Source: Solirubrobacterales bacterium 70-9
GTDB lineage: Bacteria; Actinomycetota; Thermoleophilia; Solirubrobacterales; 70-9
Length of the DNA: 15,979 nt
NCBI GenBank assembly: GCA_001898095.1
Contig: MKSH01000013.1
Location: forward strand, 9,409 to 25,387
Reading direction: 5' to 3'
Shown: piece by piece, positions 6,894-13,763 of the stretch
How the letters are laid out: every line of letters starts with the position of its first letter
Position numbering within the stretch: position 1 is the stretch's first letter
Position numbers and translations under genes: made by a program
Notes under the pieces: generated by a model
Databases searched by the model: none
The model's input: only the letters and a program-made list of their open reading frames with translations
Told to the model about the DNA's origin: nothing

Positions 6894-8543
6894 ATGCCCG
6901 ATCCATCGATTGCTCGTTTCCGGCGGGTCGTCAGCTCTGCTTTGGCCTCCCTGGAGGCGCGACGGCAGGAGGTGAACGACCTCAACGTCTTCCCGGTCGC
7001 CGACGGCGACACCGGCGACAACATGGCGATGACGCTGCGCGCCGTGCTGGAGGAGCTCGACCGCGTCGACACCGAGGGGGTCGACGGGCAGGGCGACGAC
7101 GAGGTCGGTCGCACCGTCCTGGTCCAGACCCTGGCCCGGGCGGCGCTGATGGGCGCCCGCGGCAACTCCGGCGTGATCCTCTCGCAGATCGTCCGCGGCG
7201 CCGCCGAGGAGCTTGCCTCGCGGCCGGGGGAGCTGGTCGACCCGCTGCTGGTCGCCGCCGCCTTCGCCTCGGCCGCCGACGCCGCCTACGACTCCGTGCG
7301 CGAGCCCGCCGAGGGCACGATGCTCACCGTCTTCCGCGAGATGGCCCACTCGCTCACCCGCCAGCTCGCCCACCTGTCGGCCGACAAACAGCGGCTCGGC
7401 ACCGACGTCTCCGAAGAGCAGCAGGACGCGATCCTGGCCGAGGTGCTGGAGCGGGCGATCGCCGACGGCGAGCGGGCGGTGGCGCGGACGCCGGAGCAGC
7501 TCGAGGTCCTGCGCGAATCGGGCGTCGTCGACGCCGGCGGCCACGGCCTGGTCCTGATCATGGCGGGGATCGTCGCCGGGCTGCGCGGGGACGGGGCGGA
7601 GGTGCCCGAGGTCGCCCATCGCGAGCCGCCGAAGCTGACCCGGCCCCACCATGAAGACAGCCGTTTTCGCTACTGCACGAACTTCATCGTCTCCGGCACC
7701 GGGCTGGACGATCGGGCGGTGCTGCCGCGGTTGGAGGCGCTCGGCGACTCGGTCCTCGTGGTCGGCGACGAAGCGACGCTGAAGGTCCACGTCCACACCG
7801 ACCAGCCGGAGTCGGCGATGGCGCTCTTCGAGGGCCTCGGGAGCGTCACCAACGTCGACGTCGCCGACATGCGCCAGCAGGTCGCCGAACGCGACGCGCG
7901 GCTGGCGAGCACCGGGCGGACCGGGGTTGTCGCGGTGGCCGCGGGGGAGGGCATGGAACGGCTCTTTGCCGAGCTCGGCGCCGACGTCGTACCCGGCGGT
8001 GAGACCTTGAACCCCTCGACCTCGGAGCTGCTCGCCGGGATCCACGGCGCGCAGGCCGAGGAAGTGCTGGTGCTGCCCAGCTCCTCCAACGTGATCATGG
8101 CGGCGGAGCGCGCCTGCGGGCTCTCCGAGAAGCCCGCCCGGGTGGTCCCCGCGACCTCCCAGCAGGCGAGCCTGCTGGCGCTGGTGGAGCTCGACCCGGG
8201 CGCGGCGCTGGCGGAGAACGCGGAACGGCTCGAAGCGGCGCTGGAGGACGTCGCCACCGGAGGCGTCGCCCCGGCCGCCCGCGACGATGCCCAGGGACGC
8301 TTCAAGCGCGGCGACGCGGTCGGCTTCTGCGGCGGTGAGATCGTCGCTTGGGGAGGAGCCGGGTCGACGCTCTTGGCGACGATCGAGGTGCTCGCCGCCG
8401 AGGCTGAAATCGTCACCGTGATCGGCGGCGCGGCGGCCCCGATCCCGCTCGACCAGGTCGACGCCCACGTGCCCGACGGGGTCGAGCTGGAGAAGCACGA
8501 GGGAGGCCAGCCCAGCTGGTGGTGGCTGCTCGCGGCGCAGTGA
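6894..8543 (+). CDS. fakA: DAK2-domain protein, FakA/YloV-like fatty acid kinase
   Basis: Likely ATP-binding subunit of a two-part fatty acid kinase that phosphorylates fatty acids held by a FakB (DegV) partner; no FakB is in this window. The N-terminal DhaL/DAK2 domain shows NVFPVADGDTGDN (31-43) with the metal-binding Asp residues, GARGNSGVILS (88-98), EGTMLTV (140-146) and DAGGHG (213-218). The middle domain begins at YCTNFIV (260-266) and includes HVHTDQP (299-305). The C-terminal EDD-like domain runs from about residue 345 to the end. Length 549 aa is typical. ATG 6894 has no Shine-Dalgarno but a TAGGTT box 15 nt upstream. Its stop overlaps the recG start (GTGA), the order seen in many Gram-positive genomes. 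The domain call is firm; FakA activity is inferred from the family. Confidence 0.9.
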   Translation: MPDPSIARFRRVVSSALASLEARRQEVNDLNVFPVADGDTGDNMAMTLRAVLEELDRVDTEGVDGQGDDEVGRTVLVQTLARAALMGARGNSGVILSQIVRGAAEELASRPGELVDPLLVAAAFASAADAAYDSVREPAEGTMLTVFREMAHSLTRQLAHLSADKQRLGTDVSEEQQDAILAEVLERAIADGERAVARTPEQLEVLRESGVVDAGGHGLVLIMAGIVAGLRGDGAEVPEVAHREPPKLTRPHHEDSRFRYCTNFIVSGTGLDDRAVLPRLEALGDSVLVVGDEATLKVHVHTDQPESAMALFEGLGSVTNVDVADMRQQVAERDARLASTGRTGVVAVAAGEGMERLFAELGADVVPGGETLNPSTSELLAGIHGAQAEEVLVLPSSSNVIMAAERACGLSEKPARVVPATSQQASLLALVELDPGAALAENAERLEAALEDVATGGVAPAARDDAQGRFKRGDAVGFCGGEIVAWGGAGSTLLATIEVLAAEAEIVTVIGGAAAPIPLDQVDAHVPDGVELEKHEGGQPSWWWLLAAQ

Positions 8544-10696
8544 CGCTCCGCGGCTTTGCCGGGGTCGGCGAGCCGAGCCGTGCCGAGTTGCGCGCCGCGC
8601 CGGTCCACTGGCCGCGCCCGAGCGTGCTCGAGGCGGGGGTGGAGGCCCTCGACGGCGTCGGTCCCAAGCTCGCCGAAGCGGCCCGGAGCGCCGGGATCTC
8701 CACGATCGGTGACCTCCTCTACCGCTTCCCGCGCTCCCACCGCGACCGGCAGATCCGCCCGCTGGAGACGCTCGAGTCGGGCGAAGTCGGGACCGTCCTG
8801 GTCACCGTGATGGGCAACCCGCCGCGTCCCTTCCGGCGCGGGAAACTGACGATGGTCGGGGTCAAGGTCGGCGACGAGACCGGCCACGTGAGGGCGACGT
8901 GGTTCAACCAGCCCTGGGTCTCGGGCAAGCTGGAAAAGGGCTCCCAGATCCTGATCACGGGGAAACGCTCTCCGAAAGGCCTGGCCGTCCAGGAGTGGGA
9001 GCTGGTCGCGCAGGCGGCGGAAGCGGACGAGCCCACCGAGGAGCGATCCGGTTCGTTCGTCCCTGTCCATCCCGCCTCCGAGAACTTGCCGCCGAAGAAG
9101 ATCCGCGAATGGGCCGAGCAGGCGATCCGCCTGGCGCCCAACGCGATCGAGGGATTGCCGGCGTCCCTGCAGGCCAAGCGCCGGCTCGGGAGCGTCGGTG
9201 CGGCGATCACGGCCGCGCACTTCCCGGAGTCGGCGGCAGAGCTCGAAGCGGCCCGCCGCCGGCTCGGCTTCGAAGAGCTCTTCCTCCACCAGGCGCTGCT
9301 GGCGACGCGCAAGCGCAGCCATCGACTGTCCCGTCCGGCGCCGCGCTTCGGCAAGCCCGGGCCGACGGTCGAACGCTGGCTCGCCTCCCTGCCCTTCGCC
9401 CCGACCGCCGACCAGCGCGCCGCCTTCGCCGACGTCGACGCGGACCTCGACTCGGGCGAGCCGATGCAGCGGCTGCTGATGGGGGAGGTGGGCTCGGGCA
9501 AGACCGTGGTCGCCGTCTACGGGATGCTGCGGGCGCTGGAAGCCGGCTACCAGGCGGCGCTGATGGCGCCGACCGAGACGCTTGCCGAGCAGCACGCGAT
9601 CACCCTCGGCAAGTTGCTCGCGGAAGAGGCGACGCCGTTCGCCGTCTTGACGGGAGCCACGCCTGCTCCCGTGCGCCGGCGGGCCCTGAACAAGCTTGCC
9701 TCCGGCGAGCTTGGACTCATCTTGGGCACCCACGCGCTGATCGAGCCGACCGTCCGCTTCGCCCGCCTCGGCATCTGCGTGGTCGACGAGCAGCACCGCT
9801 TCGGGGTCGAGCAGCGCCGCGCGCTGGACTCGAAGGGGGTCGAGGGGATGGCCCCGCACGTCCTTCACATGACCGCGACGCCGATCCCGCGGACCCTGTC
9901 CCTGACCGCCTACGGGGACCTCGACACGACCGCGTTGCACGAGCTGCCCGCGGGCCGCAGGCCGGTGACGACGAAAGTGGTGGGCGAGGACGACCGCGAG
10001 GTGGCTTATGACTTCCTCCGCAGGCGGCTGCGGGAGGGGCGCCAGGCGTTCGTCGTCTGCCCCCTGGTCGAGGTCTCCGACAAACTGCCCGGCAAGGCGG
10101 CCGGGGAGGAGGCCGAGCGCCTGCGCCGCGGGCCGCTGCGCGACTTCCGCGTCGGTCTCCTCCACGGGCAGATGCACTCGAACCAGAAGGCGGAGGCGAT
10201 GCGCGCCTTCGCCGCGGGGGAGACCGACGTGCTGGTGGCGACGACGGTGATCGAGGTCGGGATCGACGTGCCGAACGCGACCGTGATGATGATCGAGGGG
10301 GCGGAGCGCTTCGGCGTCTCCCAGCTGCACCAGCTGCGCGGGCGGGTCGGGCGCGGCGAACATCCCTCGCAGTGCCTGCTGTTCGCGGCCGAAGCGGGGG
10401 CGATGGCGCGCCGCCGCTTGAAGGCGGTGGAGGAGACCCGCGACGGCTTCCAGCTCGCCGAGGTCGACCTCGAACTGCGCGGCGAAGGCGAGATCCTCGG
10501 CACCCGCCAGAGCGGCCTGCAACGCTACGCCGTCGCCCAGCTGCCGGAGGACGGCCGCGCCCTGGTCGAAGCCCGCGACGAGGTGCTGCGGCTGATCCGC
10601 GAGCACGGCTCGCTCGAGGACCCTGCCCTCGGCCCGCTGCTGGAGGCCGCCCGCCGGCGCTTCGGCGCGGGCGCCGCCGACCCGATCCCGCTTTGA
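8540..10696 (+). CDS. recG: ATP-dependent DNA helicase RecG
   Basis: Branch-migrating helicase that remodels stalled replication forks and recombination intermediates. Domains in order for the 718-residue protein: helix-hairpin-helix-like start with LDGVGPKLAEAA (37-48), wedge/OB-fold (about 70-165), then two RecA-like helicase domains. Walker A is GEVGSGKT (315-322), the DEAH-type box is DEQH (416-419), and MTATPIPRTLSLTAYGD and HQLRGRVGRGEHPSQCLLF are the canonical later motifs. GTG 8540 is chosen because it overlaps the fakA stop by 4 nt (GTGA). An upstream GTG at 8519 would overlap fakA by 25 nt and add residues with no family support. No good ribosome site is seen, so coupling to fakA is likely. 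Motifs are intact. Confidence 0.95.
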   Translation: MTLRGFAGVGEPSRAELRAAPVHWPRPSVLEAGVEALDGVGPKLAEAARSAGISTIGDLLYRFPRSHRDRQIRPLETLESGEVGTVLVTVMGNPPRPFRRGKLTMVGVKVGDETGHVRATWFNQPWVSGKLEKGSQILITGKRSPKGLAVQEWELVAQAAEADEPTEERSGSFVPVHPASENLPPKKIREWAEQAIRLAPNAIEGLPASLQAKRRLGSVGAAITAAHFPESAAELEAARRRLGFEELFLHQALLATRKRSHRLSRPAPRFGKPGPTVERWLASLPFAPTADQRAAFADVDADLDSGEPMQRLLMGEVGSGKTVVAVYGMLRALEAGYQAALMAPTETLAEQHAITLGKLLAEEATPFAVLTGATPAPVRRRALNKLASGELGLILGTHALIEPTVRFARLGICVVDEQHRFGVEQRRALDSKGVEGMAPHVLHMTATPIPRTLSLTAYGDLDTTALHELPAGRRPVTTKVVGEDDREVAYDFLRRRLREGRQAFVVCPLVEVSDKLPGKAAGEEAERLRRGPLRDFRVGLLHGQMHSNQKAEAMRAFAAGETDVLVATTVIEVGIDVPNATVMMIEGAERFGVSQLHQLRGRVGRGEHPSQCLLFAAEAGAMARRRLKAVEETRDGFQLAEVDLELRGEGEILGTRQSGLQRYAVAQLPEDGRALVEARDEVLRLIREHGSLEDPALGPLLEAARRRFGAGAADPIPL

Positions 10697-10717
10697 TCTG
10701 ATCTTGTTGGTGACGAG

Positions 10718-11257
10718 ATGCGCGTAATCGCCGGAGAGCTGAAGGGCCAGCAGTTGATGGCCCCGAAGGGGTGGCAGGTGCGGCCGACCTCGGAGCGGGT
10801 GCGGGAGGCGATCTTCTCCACCCTCGCCGAACGGATCGAGGGGGCCAACGTCCTCGACCTCTACTGCGGGACGGGCGCGCTCGGGATCGAGGCGCTCTCG
10901 CGCGGGGCCGCCCGCGCCACCCTGGTCGACCGCGACACCCGTCCGGCGCTCGGCAACGTGGAGCGGCTGGGGCTCGCCGAGCGGGTCGATCTGATCCGCG
11001 CCGACGCGGGCCCCTGGTTGGCGGCCCGCACAAACGGGAACCCCTTCGACCTCGTCTTCGTCGATGCCCCCTATAAACTCGCCGACCTCGTGGCTGAGCA
11101 ACTGGACACGCACCTGCCCGGGGTGCTGGCAGCCGACGCCCGCGCCGTGGTCGAGAGCGGTGCCCGTCGCCCCCTGGTCATCGACTCGCTGGAGCTGCTG
11201 CGTCGGCGTCGCTACGGCGCCGCCGACGTCTCCATCTACGGGCGGGGGCTGGGATGA
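10718..11257 (+). CDS. rsmD: 16S rRNA (guanine966-N2)-methyltransferase RsmD
   Basis: Methylates N2 of G966 of 16S rRNA in the assembled 30S subunit, using SAM. The 179-residue protein starts with the family signature MRVIAGELKGQQL, then RPTSERVREAIFSTL (22-36) and SAM motif I NVLDLYCGTGALGIEALSRG (44-63). The catalytic motif IV, usually DPPY or DPPF, reads DAPY (116-119). ATG 10718 follows recG after 21 nt with only a weak GACGAG before it. The stop overlaps the coaD start (ATGA). The rsmD-coaD pair is a widespread arrangement and supports the call. Confidence 0.94.
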   Translation: MRVIAGELKGQQLMAPKGWQVRPTSERVREAIFSTLAERIEGANVLDLYCGTGALGIEALSRGAARATLVDRDTRPALGNVERLGLAERVDLIRADAGPWLAARTNGNPFDLVFVDAPYKLADLVAEQLDTHLPGVLAADARAVVESGARRPLVIDSLELLRRRRYGAADVSIYGRGLG

Positions 11258-11754
11258 GCGAGCGCAACGGCACCGTCGTCTGCCCGGGGACCTACGACCC
11301 GGTCACGCTCGGGCATATCGACATCATCACCCGCACCTCGAACGTCTTCGACAAGGTCGTCGTCGGCGTCGTCAACAACCCGCTGCGGAAGAACAAAACG
11401 CTGTTCACGGCGGAGGAGCGCAAGGCGTTCATCGAGGAGGCGACGGCGTCGCTCAGCAATGTCGAGGTGCAGATCTTCTCCACCCTGCTGGTCGAGTTCG
11501 CCCGCGAGAACGGCGCCCACGCGATCGTCAAGGGCATGCGGGCGATCTCCGACTTCGAGTACGAGTTCGAGATGGCGCAGCTGAACCGCAAGCTCGACCC
11601 CGGCATCGAGAGCATCTACGTGATCGCCTCGCCCCACTACAGCTTCCTCTCCTCGACCGGGGTGAAGGAAATGGCGACCTTCGGCGGCGACGTCGGTGAC
11701 CTGGTGCCGCCGGCGGTCGCGGGCGCCCTCGCCGAGCGCCTCGCGGACAGGTAG
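11254..11754 (+). CDS. coaD: Phosphopantetheine adenylyltransferase CoaD
   Basis: Transfers AMP from ATP to 4'-phosphopantetheine, the penultimate step of coenzyme A synthesis; family members are cytosolic hexamers. The 166-residue protein has the nucleotidyltransferase motif GTYDPVTLGH (12-21), NNPLRKNKTLFTAEER (41-56), the conserved GMRAISDFEYEFEMAQLNRKL (94-114) and the C-terminal nucleotide-binding SSTGVKE (133-139), close to the usual SSSLVKE. Length is normal. ATG 11254 overlaps the rsmD stop by 4 nt. It ends the fakA-recG-rsmD-coaD run and is followed by a hairpin. Confidence 0.97.
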   Translation: MSERNGTVVCPGTYDPVTLGHIDIITRTSNVFDKVVVGVVNNPLRKNKTLFTAEERKAFIEEATASLSNVEVQIFSTLLVEFARENGAHAIVKGMRAISDFEYEFEMAQLNRKLDPGIESIYVIASPHYSFLSSTGVKEMATFGGDVGDLVPPAVAGALAERLADR

Positions 11755-11791
11755 GCCGGTCCGCAAGGTAGGGTTCTTTTGCTCGCCCCTT

Positions 11792-11822
11792 CCTGGGCAT
11801 CTCCTTGCAAGAATCGCCCAGG
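11792..11822 (+). terminator. Hairpin downstream of coaD
   Basis: CCTGGGC (11792-11798) and GCCCAGG (11816-11822) form a 7-bp stem around a 17-nt loop that itself contains the palindrome CTTGCAAG. A pyrimidine-rich stretch (TTACTCTTTCTT) follows. It lies 37 nt after the coaD stop and upstream of the SepIVA-like gene, where a terminator would be expected. The large loop makes it a weak candidate. Confidence 0.35.
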
Positions 11823-11857
11823 GTTACTCTTTCTTGGCTAAAACCCCCGCATACACG

Positions 11858-11863
11858 TAGTCT
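11858..11863 (+). promoter_or_regulatory. Possible -10 box of the SepIVA-like gene
   Basis: TAGTCT fits only the loose TAnnnT pattern and begins 19 nt before the ATG at 11877. TTGGCT (11834-11839) lies 18 nt further upstream as a weak -35. No Shine-Dalgarno occurs before the ATG. This is a low-confidence call supported mainly by the similar arrangement at other genes in the window. Confidence 0.25.
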
Positions 11864-11876
11864 TACCCACCGATTC

Positions 11877-12356
11877 ATGGACGTCCTGGTCCTCATAGAC
11901 AAACTCGACGACGTTGTTCACAACGCCCGCCCGGTCCCGCTGACCGATCAGGTGCGTGTCGATCGCGAGGAGATCTACGATCTCCTCGATCAGATGCGCG
12001 CCACGATCCCGGAGGAGATCAAGCAGGCGCGGTGGATCGTCAAGGAGCGCCAGGAGATGCTGGCCGAGGCCAAACGCGAGGCCGAGCGCATCGTCCGCGA
12101 GGCGCGCGAGCAGCAGGCCCGCCTGATCTCCGACGAGGAGGTCACCAAACAGGCCGAGCGCGCCGCCGACGAGATCGTCGAGGACGCCCGCAACCGCGAG
12201 CGCGAAATCCGCCTCGGCGCCGAGGACTACGCCGACGAGATCCTCAACACCTTGGAAGTCAACCTGCAGAAGTTCCTCGCCGCCGTCCAGCGCGGTCGGG
12301 ATCGTCTCGCCGGGCGCGAGGAAGAACCGGCGCCCGAGCTCGATCAGGCGCCCTAG
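11877..12356 (+). CDS. Short SepIVA/DivIVA-like coiled-coil cell-division protein
   Basis: Probable cytoplasmic scaffold protein related to SepIVA, a DivIVA-like factor for septation and envelope growth in mycobacteria. The N-terminal block LVLIDKLDDVVHNARPVPLT (4-23), the VDREEIYDLLDQMRATIPEEIKQA segment (28-51) and the end region LNTLEVNLQKFLAAVQRGRDRL (123-144) resemble SepIVA at both ends. Between them is a charged coiled coil rich in AREA/EAER heptads (about 50-118). At 159 residues it is clearly shorter than mycobacterial SepIVA (about 240), with the reduction in the central coil. ATG 11877 is chosen because homology begins there; an upstream ATG at 11805 would add 24 unlike residues. 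In mycobacteria this gene also lies beside the yceD and rnc homologues. Homology is from memory of the family, so the function is moderately sure. Confidence 0.75.
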   Translation: MDVLVLIDKLDDVVHNARPVPLTDQVRVDREEIYDLLDQMRATIPEEIKQARWIVKERQEMLAEAKREAERIVREAREQQARLISDEEVTKQAERAADEIVEDARNREREIRLGAEDYADEILNTLEVNLQKFLAAVQRGRDRLAGREEEPAPELDQAP

Positions 12357-12382
12357 CGGGACGCCGAGGGACGAGTCGGAGG

Positions 12383-12497
12383 GAGCCGGTCTCGGTCCCC
12401 CTCCTCACTCAACTTTCTCGCTCGACCGCCTGCGGACTGGCGAGTTTCCTCTGGGCGAGAAAGTACAAGCCGTTCGGAGGGGGACCGAGATCGGCTC
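12383..12497. repeat. 115-nt nested inverted repeat (structured RNA, terminator or small palindromic element)
   Basis: The outer 22-nt arms are 12383-12404 (beginning GAGCCGGTCTCGG) and 12476-12497 (ending CCGAGATCGGCTC). They are complementary throughout except for one G/T position, a G-U wobble in plus-strand RNA. Inside, after 7 and 11 unpaired bases, a second stem pairs ACTTTCTCGC (12412-12421) with GCGAGAAAGT (12455-12464), extended by wobble and C-G pairs. The remaining loop has a small CGCC/GGCG pairing (12427-12430 with 12439-12442). No U-tract and no coding potential are seen. Possible readings: 3' structure or terminator of the SepIVA-like gene, a small RNA, or a transposase-less element with 22-bp terminal repeats; no clear target duplication flanks it. 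Confidence 0.55.
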
Positions 12498-12580
12498 TGC
12501 TGGCGCAGGCGGGGTTTCGGGGCCTGTCTCGGGGCGCTAGCTGGAGGAGTTCGGGGCGTTTTTCGCGGGACGGCCGATGC

Positions 12581-12619
12581 GTTCGCAGGTAGCCACAACT
12601 ATTGGGGCTAACTGCGAAC
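12581..12619. terminator. Hairpin directly after the yceD stop
   Basis: GTTCGCAGGTAGCC (12581-12594) and GGCTAACTGCGAAC (12606-12619) pair in 13 of 14 positions around an 11-nt loop. It starts at the base immediately following the YceD stop codon on the minus strand, as expected for a 3' end structure. No U-tract follows. Confidence 0.5.
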
Positions 12620-13144
12620 TCACTCCAGTTTCAGGTCTTTGAGGGCCGACCAGCGGGGGTCGATCGGCTTCTCGTGTTCGTGGGCGGTCGGGTCGGCGTC
12701 GTTCAGGGGCTCGCCGCAATCAGGGCAGAGGCCGAGGCAGTCGGGGCGGCAGAGGATCTGGGTGGGGAGGGCCAGCATCACCGCGTCGTGGGCCCAGCGG
12801 CCGATGTCGAGCTCGTCTTCGTCGACGTAGGGGCTGCGCAGCTCTGAGTCCTCGGCGCTGATCTGGTCGACCTCGCGGGCCTCGACGTCGAGGTCGAGGG
12901 CGGCGGGCTCGAGGCAGCGCATGCACGGTCCCTCGATGTGGATCGGGAAGGTCAGCTTGAAGGCGAAGCCGCTGGAGTGGCGGGAGGCCTCGAGGCGGGC
13001 CTGCGGCTTGGCGGGGTCGGCGACGTAGGTCTGGCCGCCGAGCTCGAACGGGGCGAGCTCGATCGGCAGTTCGATCCGCTTGCCCTCCCCCGTGTGGAGG
13101 TTGAGGCCGGAGAGGTCGACGACGGTCTGGGGTGCGGACGGCAT
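12620..13144 (-). CDS. yceD: YceD family protein (DUF177), 23S rRNA accumulation/large-subunit assembly
   Basis: Family members are linked to 23S rRNA accumulation and usually sit directly before rpmF; the biochemical role is not well defined. The 174-residue protein shows the family pattern: N-terminal beta region, CMRCLEP (C74, C77) after GP, the acidic block YVDEDELDIGRWAHDAVMLALPTQILC (106-132) and the zinc-ribbon-like CRPDCLGLCPDCGEPLN (C132, C136, C140, C143). ATG 13144 is the natural start; TAACCT (13156-13151, minus strand) lies 12 nt upstream with no Shine-Dalgarno. The gene is on the minus strand, opposite to rpmF, and its 5' end is only 16 bp from the divergent methyltransferase start, so the two promoters must overlap the neighbouring coding sequence. 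Confidence 0.88.
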   Translation of the reverse strand: MPSAPQTVVDLSGLNLHTGEGKRIELPIELAPFELGGQTYVADPAKPQARLEASRHSSGFAFKLTFPIHIEGPCMRCLEPAALDLDVEAREVDQISAEDSELRSPYVDEDELDIGRWAHDAVMLALPTQILCRPDCLGLCPDCGEPLNDADPTAHEHEKPIDPRWSALKDLKLE

Positions 13145-13160
13145 ACTTCGAGGTTAGGGA
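13145..13160. promoter_or_regulatory. 16-bp divergent gap between yceD and the methyltransferase
   Basis: Only 16 bases separate two divergent ATG codons. On the minus strand TAACCT (13156-13151) is a possible -10 for yceD, which would give a leaderless transcript. On the plus strand GAGG (13150-13153) and AGGGA just before the ATG may help translation of the methyltransferase, whose promoter would have to lie inside yceD. Weak inference. Confidence 0.3.
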
Positions 13161-13697
13161 ATGTCGGATTTCAGCTGGAAACCGGATGGCTACCTGGACC
13201 TGATCAAGGGGGAGGTGCCGCGCTACGAAGAGCTCCAGGAGCAGGCGATCGCGGCGATCCCGTTCGCCCCCGAGCGGGTGCTCGAGTTGGGGATGGGGAC
13301 GGGGGAGACGACCCGCCGGCTGATCGAGGCCTACCCGGACAGCTGGGTGATCGGGCTCGATTCGTCCCCGGACATGGTCTACCGGGCGCGCGAGATGTAC
13401 GACGACGTTCAGCTGGCGCGGATCGAGGATCCGCTCCCGGACGGGCCTTGGGACCTGGTGATCGGGGTGCTCTCGATCCACCACCTGACCGCCGACCAGA
13501 AGCGCGAACTCTTCCGCCGCGTGCGCGACCACTCGCGCGCCCTGGTGATCGGCGACGTGGTCAAGGCCGAGGTGCGGGTGACCCCGGTCGACGAGGGCTA
13601 CGACTTCCCCGAGGCGGCCGCCGACCTGGCCGCCTGGAGCGGTGGCGAGGTGACCTGGGCGGCGGACGACCTTGCGGTCGTGAGGGCGATCTACTGA
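13161..13697 (+). CDS. Class I SAM-dependent methyltransferase, substrate unknown
   Basis: A 178-residue protein with a Rossmann methyltransferase fold. SAM motif I is VLELGMGTGETTRRL (40-54), the acidic residue ending strand 2 is in VIGLDSSPDMV (63-73), motif III-like RIEDPLP follows at 88-94, and DLVIGVLSIHHL (98-109) is the motif IV/V region. The ending VTPVDEGYDFPEAAADLAAW...DLAVVRAIY resembles a group of small methyltransferases annotated as trans-aconitate methyltransferase-like, but the substrate cannot be predicted. The N-terminus MSDFSWKPDGYLDLI also fits that group. ATG 13161 is 16 bp from the divergent yceD start. The gene interrupts the usual yceD-rpmF pairing, and a hairpin follows it. 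Confidence 0.85.
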   Translation: MSDFSWKPDGYLDLIKGEVPRYEELQEQAIAAIPFAPERVLELGMGTGETTRRLIEAYPDSWVIGLDSSPDMVYRAREMYDDVQLARIEDPLPDGPWDLVIGVLSIHHLTADQKRELFRRVRDHSRALVIGDVVKAEVRVTPVDEGYDFPEAAADLAAWSGGEVTWAADDLAVVRAIY

Positions 13698-13704
13698 GGC
13701 GAGT

Positions 13705-13726
13705 CGCCCGCGTTCGGTCGCGGGCG
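13705..13726 (+). terminator. Hairpin after the methyltransferase gene
   Basis: CGCCCGCG (13705-13712) and CGCGGGCG (13719-13726) form a perfect 8-bp GC stem with the loop TTCGGT, 7 nt after the methyltransferase stop. No U-tract follows. A UUCG-like loop on a GC stem is very stable, so a terminator or 3' protective role is plausible ahead of rpmF. Confidence 0.5.
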
Positions 13727-13740
13727 GCGGTCCTGTCGCC

Positions 13741-13763
13741 GACCCTGTAGCATTCCGCGACCT
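13741..13763 (+). promoter_or_regulatory. Probable rpmF promoter -10, leaderless type
   Basis: TAGCAT (13748-13753) begins 16 nt before the rpmF ATG, the same offset as TACCAT before rpmB. From 13741 the sequence matches the rpmB upstream region at 23 of 28 positions including the start codon. There is no Shine-Dalgarno and no evident -35 box. Promoter status is inferred. Confidence 0.45.

Larger units (their letters stand above)
12357..12619. other. Non-coding region between convergent genes, rich in inverted repeats
   Basis: No credible gene is seen in these 263 bases between the SepIVA-like stop and the YceD stop; the open frames have shadow-like composition. It contains a 115-nt nested hairpin (12383-12497), a spacer with repeated TCGGGGC words, a short T-run (about 12559-12563) and a second hairpin that ends directly at the YceD stop (12581-12619). 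Confidence 0.7.

Noticed and set aside
8519..8539. Upstream GTG start for recG at 8519
   Set aside because: It would overlap fakA by 25 nt without a ribosome site; GTG 8540 gives the common 4-nt GTGA overlap.
7670..11113. Very long minus-strand open frame (1147 codons) opposite fakA, recG and rsmD
   Set aside because: It is antisense to three genes with intact catalytic motifs, its translation is Arg/Gly/Asp-rich with no recognisable domain, and long empty frames are expected at this GC content.
11805..11876. N-terminal extension of the SepIVA-like protein to ATG 11805
   Set aside because: It runs through the hairpin region and adds 24 residues with no resemblance to the family; homology starts at 11877.
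12540..12566. Intrinsic terminator at the short T-run near 12559
   Set aside because: No stable stem directly precedes the T-run; only direct TCGGGGC words are present.
4316..12619. Common repeat family linking the three convergent-site inverted repeats
   Set aside because: The arm sequences at 4316, 4447, 12383 and 12581 are unrelated to one another, so they are not copies of one element within this window.
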